Shown: positions 63,501 through 64,000 of the stretch, one piece after another
How the letters are laid out: the number at the start of each line of letters is the position of its first letter
How positions within the stretch are numbered: the first letter of the stretch is position 1
Origin: Photobacterium arenosum
Lineage (GTDB): Bacteria > Pseudomonadota > Gammaproteobacteria > Enterobacterales > Vibrionaceae
Direction of reading: 5' to 3'
Assembly (NCBI RefSeq): GCF_014841115.1
Contig: NZ_JACYTP010000004.1
Coordinates: 62,001-126,000, forward strand
Length of the DNA stretch: 64,000 nucleotides
Program-made: the position numbers and the translations under genes
The notes under the pieces: model-generated
What the model saw: only the letters and a program-made list of their open reading frames with translations
Database searches by the model: none
What the model was told of the DNA's origin: nothing

Positions 63501-64000
63501 ATGGAAAACAAGGTTAGGTTTCACGGCCAGGGGGGCGAATTTTTCGGTATCTGGATCGTGAATATTCTGCTCTCTGTCGTCACTCTTGGGATTTATTCTG
63601 CCTGGGCGAAAGTCCGCACCAAGAAATATTTTTACGGTAACACTGAGCTGGCGGGAGATAGGTTTGATTATCATGCCACACCGAAACAGATCCTGATTGG
63701 CCGTGTTATTGCCTCTGTCTGTGTGCTGGTGTGGTTTACCGCCAGCCATTTCATGCCGCTTTTCGCCCTGTTTCTGATGCTGGCCTTTTTTGGCATTTAT
63801 CCATTGCTGGCCCGCAATAATGCCCGCTTTGATGCCCGCATGAGCAGCTACCGCAATGTGCGTTTTAACTTTAACGGCTCGGTGAAAGGGGCGTATTGGG
63901 CCATGTTGGGATGTGGTTTGGTTTCCATGATTCCGCTGGTGATCCTGTTTGTGATCACTGCCATGGTATTTGATAAATCGCTGTTAGTCGGCGCGCTGTT
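63501..64000 (+). CDS. yjgN: DUF898 (YjgN-like) inner-membrane protein, 3'-truncated by the window edge
   Basis: Starts at ATG 63501 behind AGGA and is open to the end of the window (166 complete codons). The start (VRFHGQGGEFFGIWIVNILL), then SVVTLGIYSAWAKVRTKKYFYGNT and YHATPKQILIGR, are the signature of the YjgN/DUF898 family, with several membrane spans. Its function is unknown. A full protein would be about 350-400 residues. Symbol by family resemblance only. Confidence 0.85.
   Translation, partial: MENKVRFHGQGGEFFGIWIVNILLSVVTLGIYSAWAKVRTKKYFYGNTELAGDRFDYHATPKQILIGRVIASVCVLVWFTASHFMPLFALFLMLAFFGIYPLLARNNARFDARMSSYRNVRFNFNGSVKGAYWAMLGCGLVSMIPLVILFVITAMVFDKSLLVGAL

Noticed and set aside
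1-64000. CRISPR arrays, prophage genes or intact insertion sequences
   Set aside because: I saw no regularly spaced repeats of 24-40 bases, no phage structural genes and no transposase.

Overview
The window is bacterial chromosomal DNA from a gamma-proteobacterium, most probably Vibrionaceae. The housekeeping gene order matches enterobacterial and vibrio chromosomes (rpoD-dnaG-yqeY-rpsU facing tsaD; plsY/folB-folK-uppP-cca; ygiM; ygiF-glnE-hldE; tolC facing nudF-yqiB-cpdA-yqiA-parE-parC-plsC; pyrBI-argF-rraB). A GspA-GspB fusion, BCCT betaine-type uptake and an OmpU/OmpL-like porin fit a marine vibrio or Photobacterium relative. The genus is a guess, because no 16S or other decisive marker is present.

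Layout. 1-3.2 kb: the 3' part of ilvI with ilvH, a small self-contained transcription unit, and pykF. 3.2-21.7 kb is the accessory part. It holds a decayed tonB remnant, a large CadC/ToxR-like membrane regulator with a TPR-type periplasmic domain, a periplasmic thiol-reduction operon (CcdA, TlpA and a double thioredoxin-fold protein), a MocR regulator, an ArsR/MFS divergent pair, an FMN-binding split-barrel protein, BetT, a two-TM small protein and a porin. It continues with a frameshifted ydiK-type AI-2E transporter gene flanked by a regulator and by a 3' fragment of a paralogous regulator, then an ABM-ACT-ArsR operon, and an AT-rich hypothetical gene next to a tRNA-Ile2(CAU). 21.7-31.7 kb: rpoD, dnaG, yqeY, rpsU, tsaD, plsY, folB, folK, uppP, cca. 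31.8-39.9 kb: gspAB fusion, ygiM, pit with its DUF47 partner, the CYTH-CHAD triphosphatase and a potassium channel. 40-47.8 kb: a chemoreceptor, glnE, hldE, tolC. 48-56.6 kb: nudF, yqiB, cpdA, yqiA, parE, parC, plsC, idi. 56.6-64 kb: ridA, a lipoprotein serine protease, pyrI-pyrB with an attenuated leader, argF with paired ARG boxes, rraB, a MarR-GNAT fusion, a double DUF2061 protein and the start of a yjgN-type gene.

Functional groups: translation, replication and transcription (rpoD, dnaG, rpsU, tsaD, tRNA-Ile2, parE/parC); envelope biogenesis (uppP, hldE, tolC, plsY, plsC, GspAB); amino-acid and pyrimidine synthesis with classical regulation visible in the DNA (ilvIH, argF under ArgR, pyrBI under attenuation); phosphate uptake; osmoprotection; and periplasmic redox.

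The least ordinary signals are four. The first is a promoter with a perfect 9-2-9 palindrome between its -35 and -10 that drives a putative 43-aa membrane peptide or small RNA. The second is the tonB remnant. The third is the ydiK frameshift with a neighbouring duplicated regulator fragment. The fourth is the CcdA/TlpA operon whose third protein has lost the CxxC of its first thioredoxin domain. I saw no CRISPR array, prophage, intact insertion sequence or defence system. I did not find an obviously undescribed multi-gene system.
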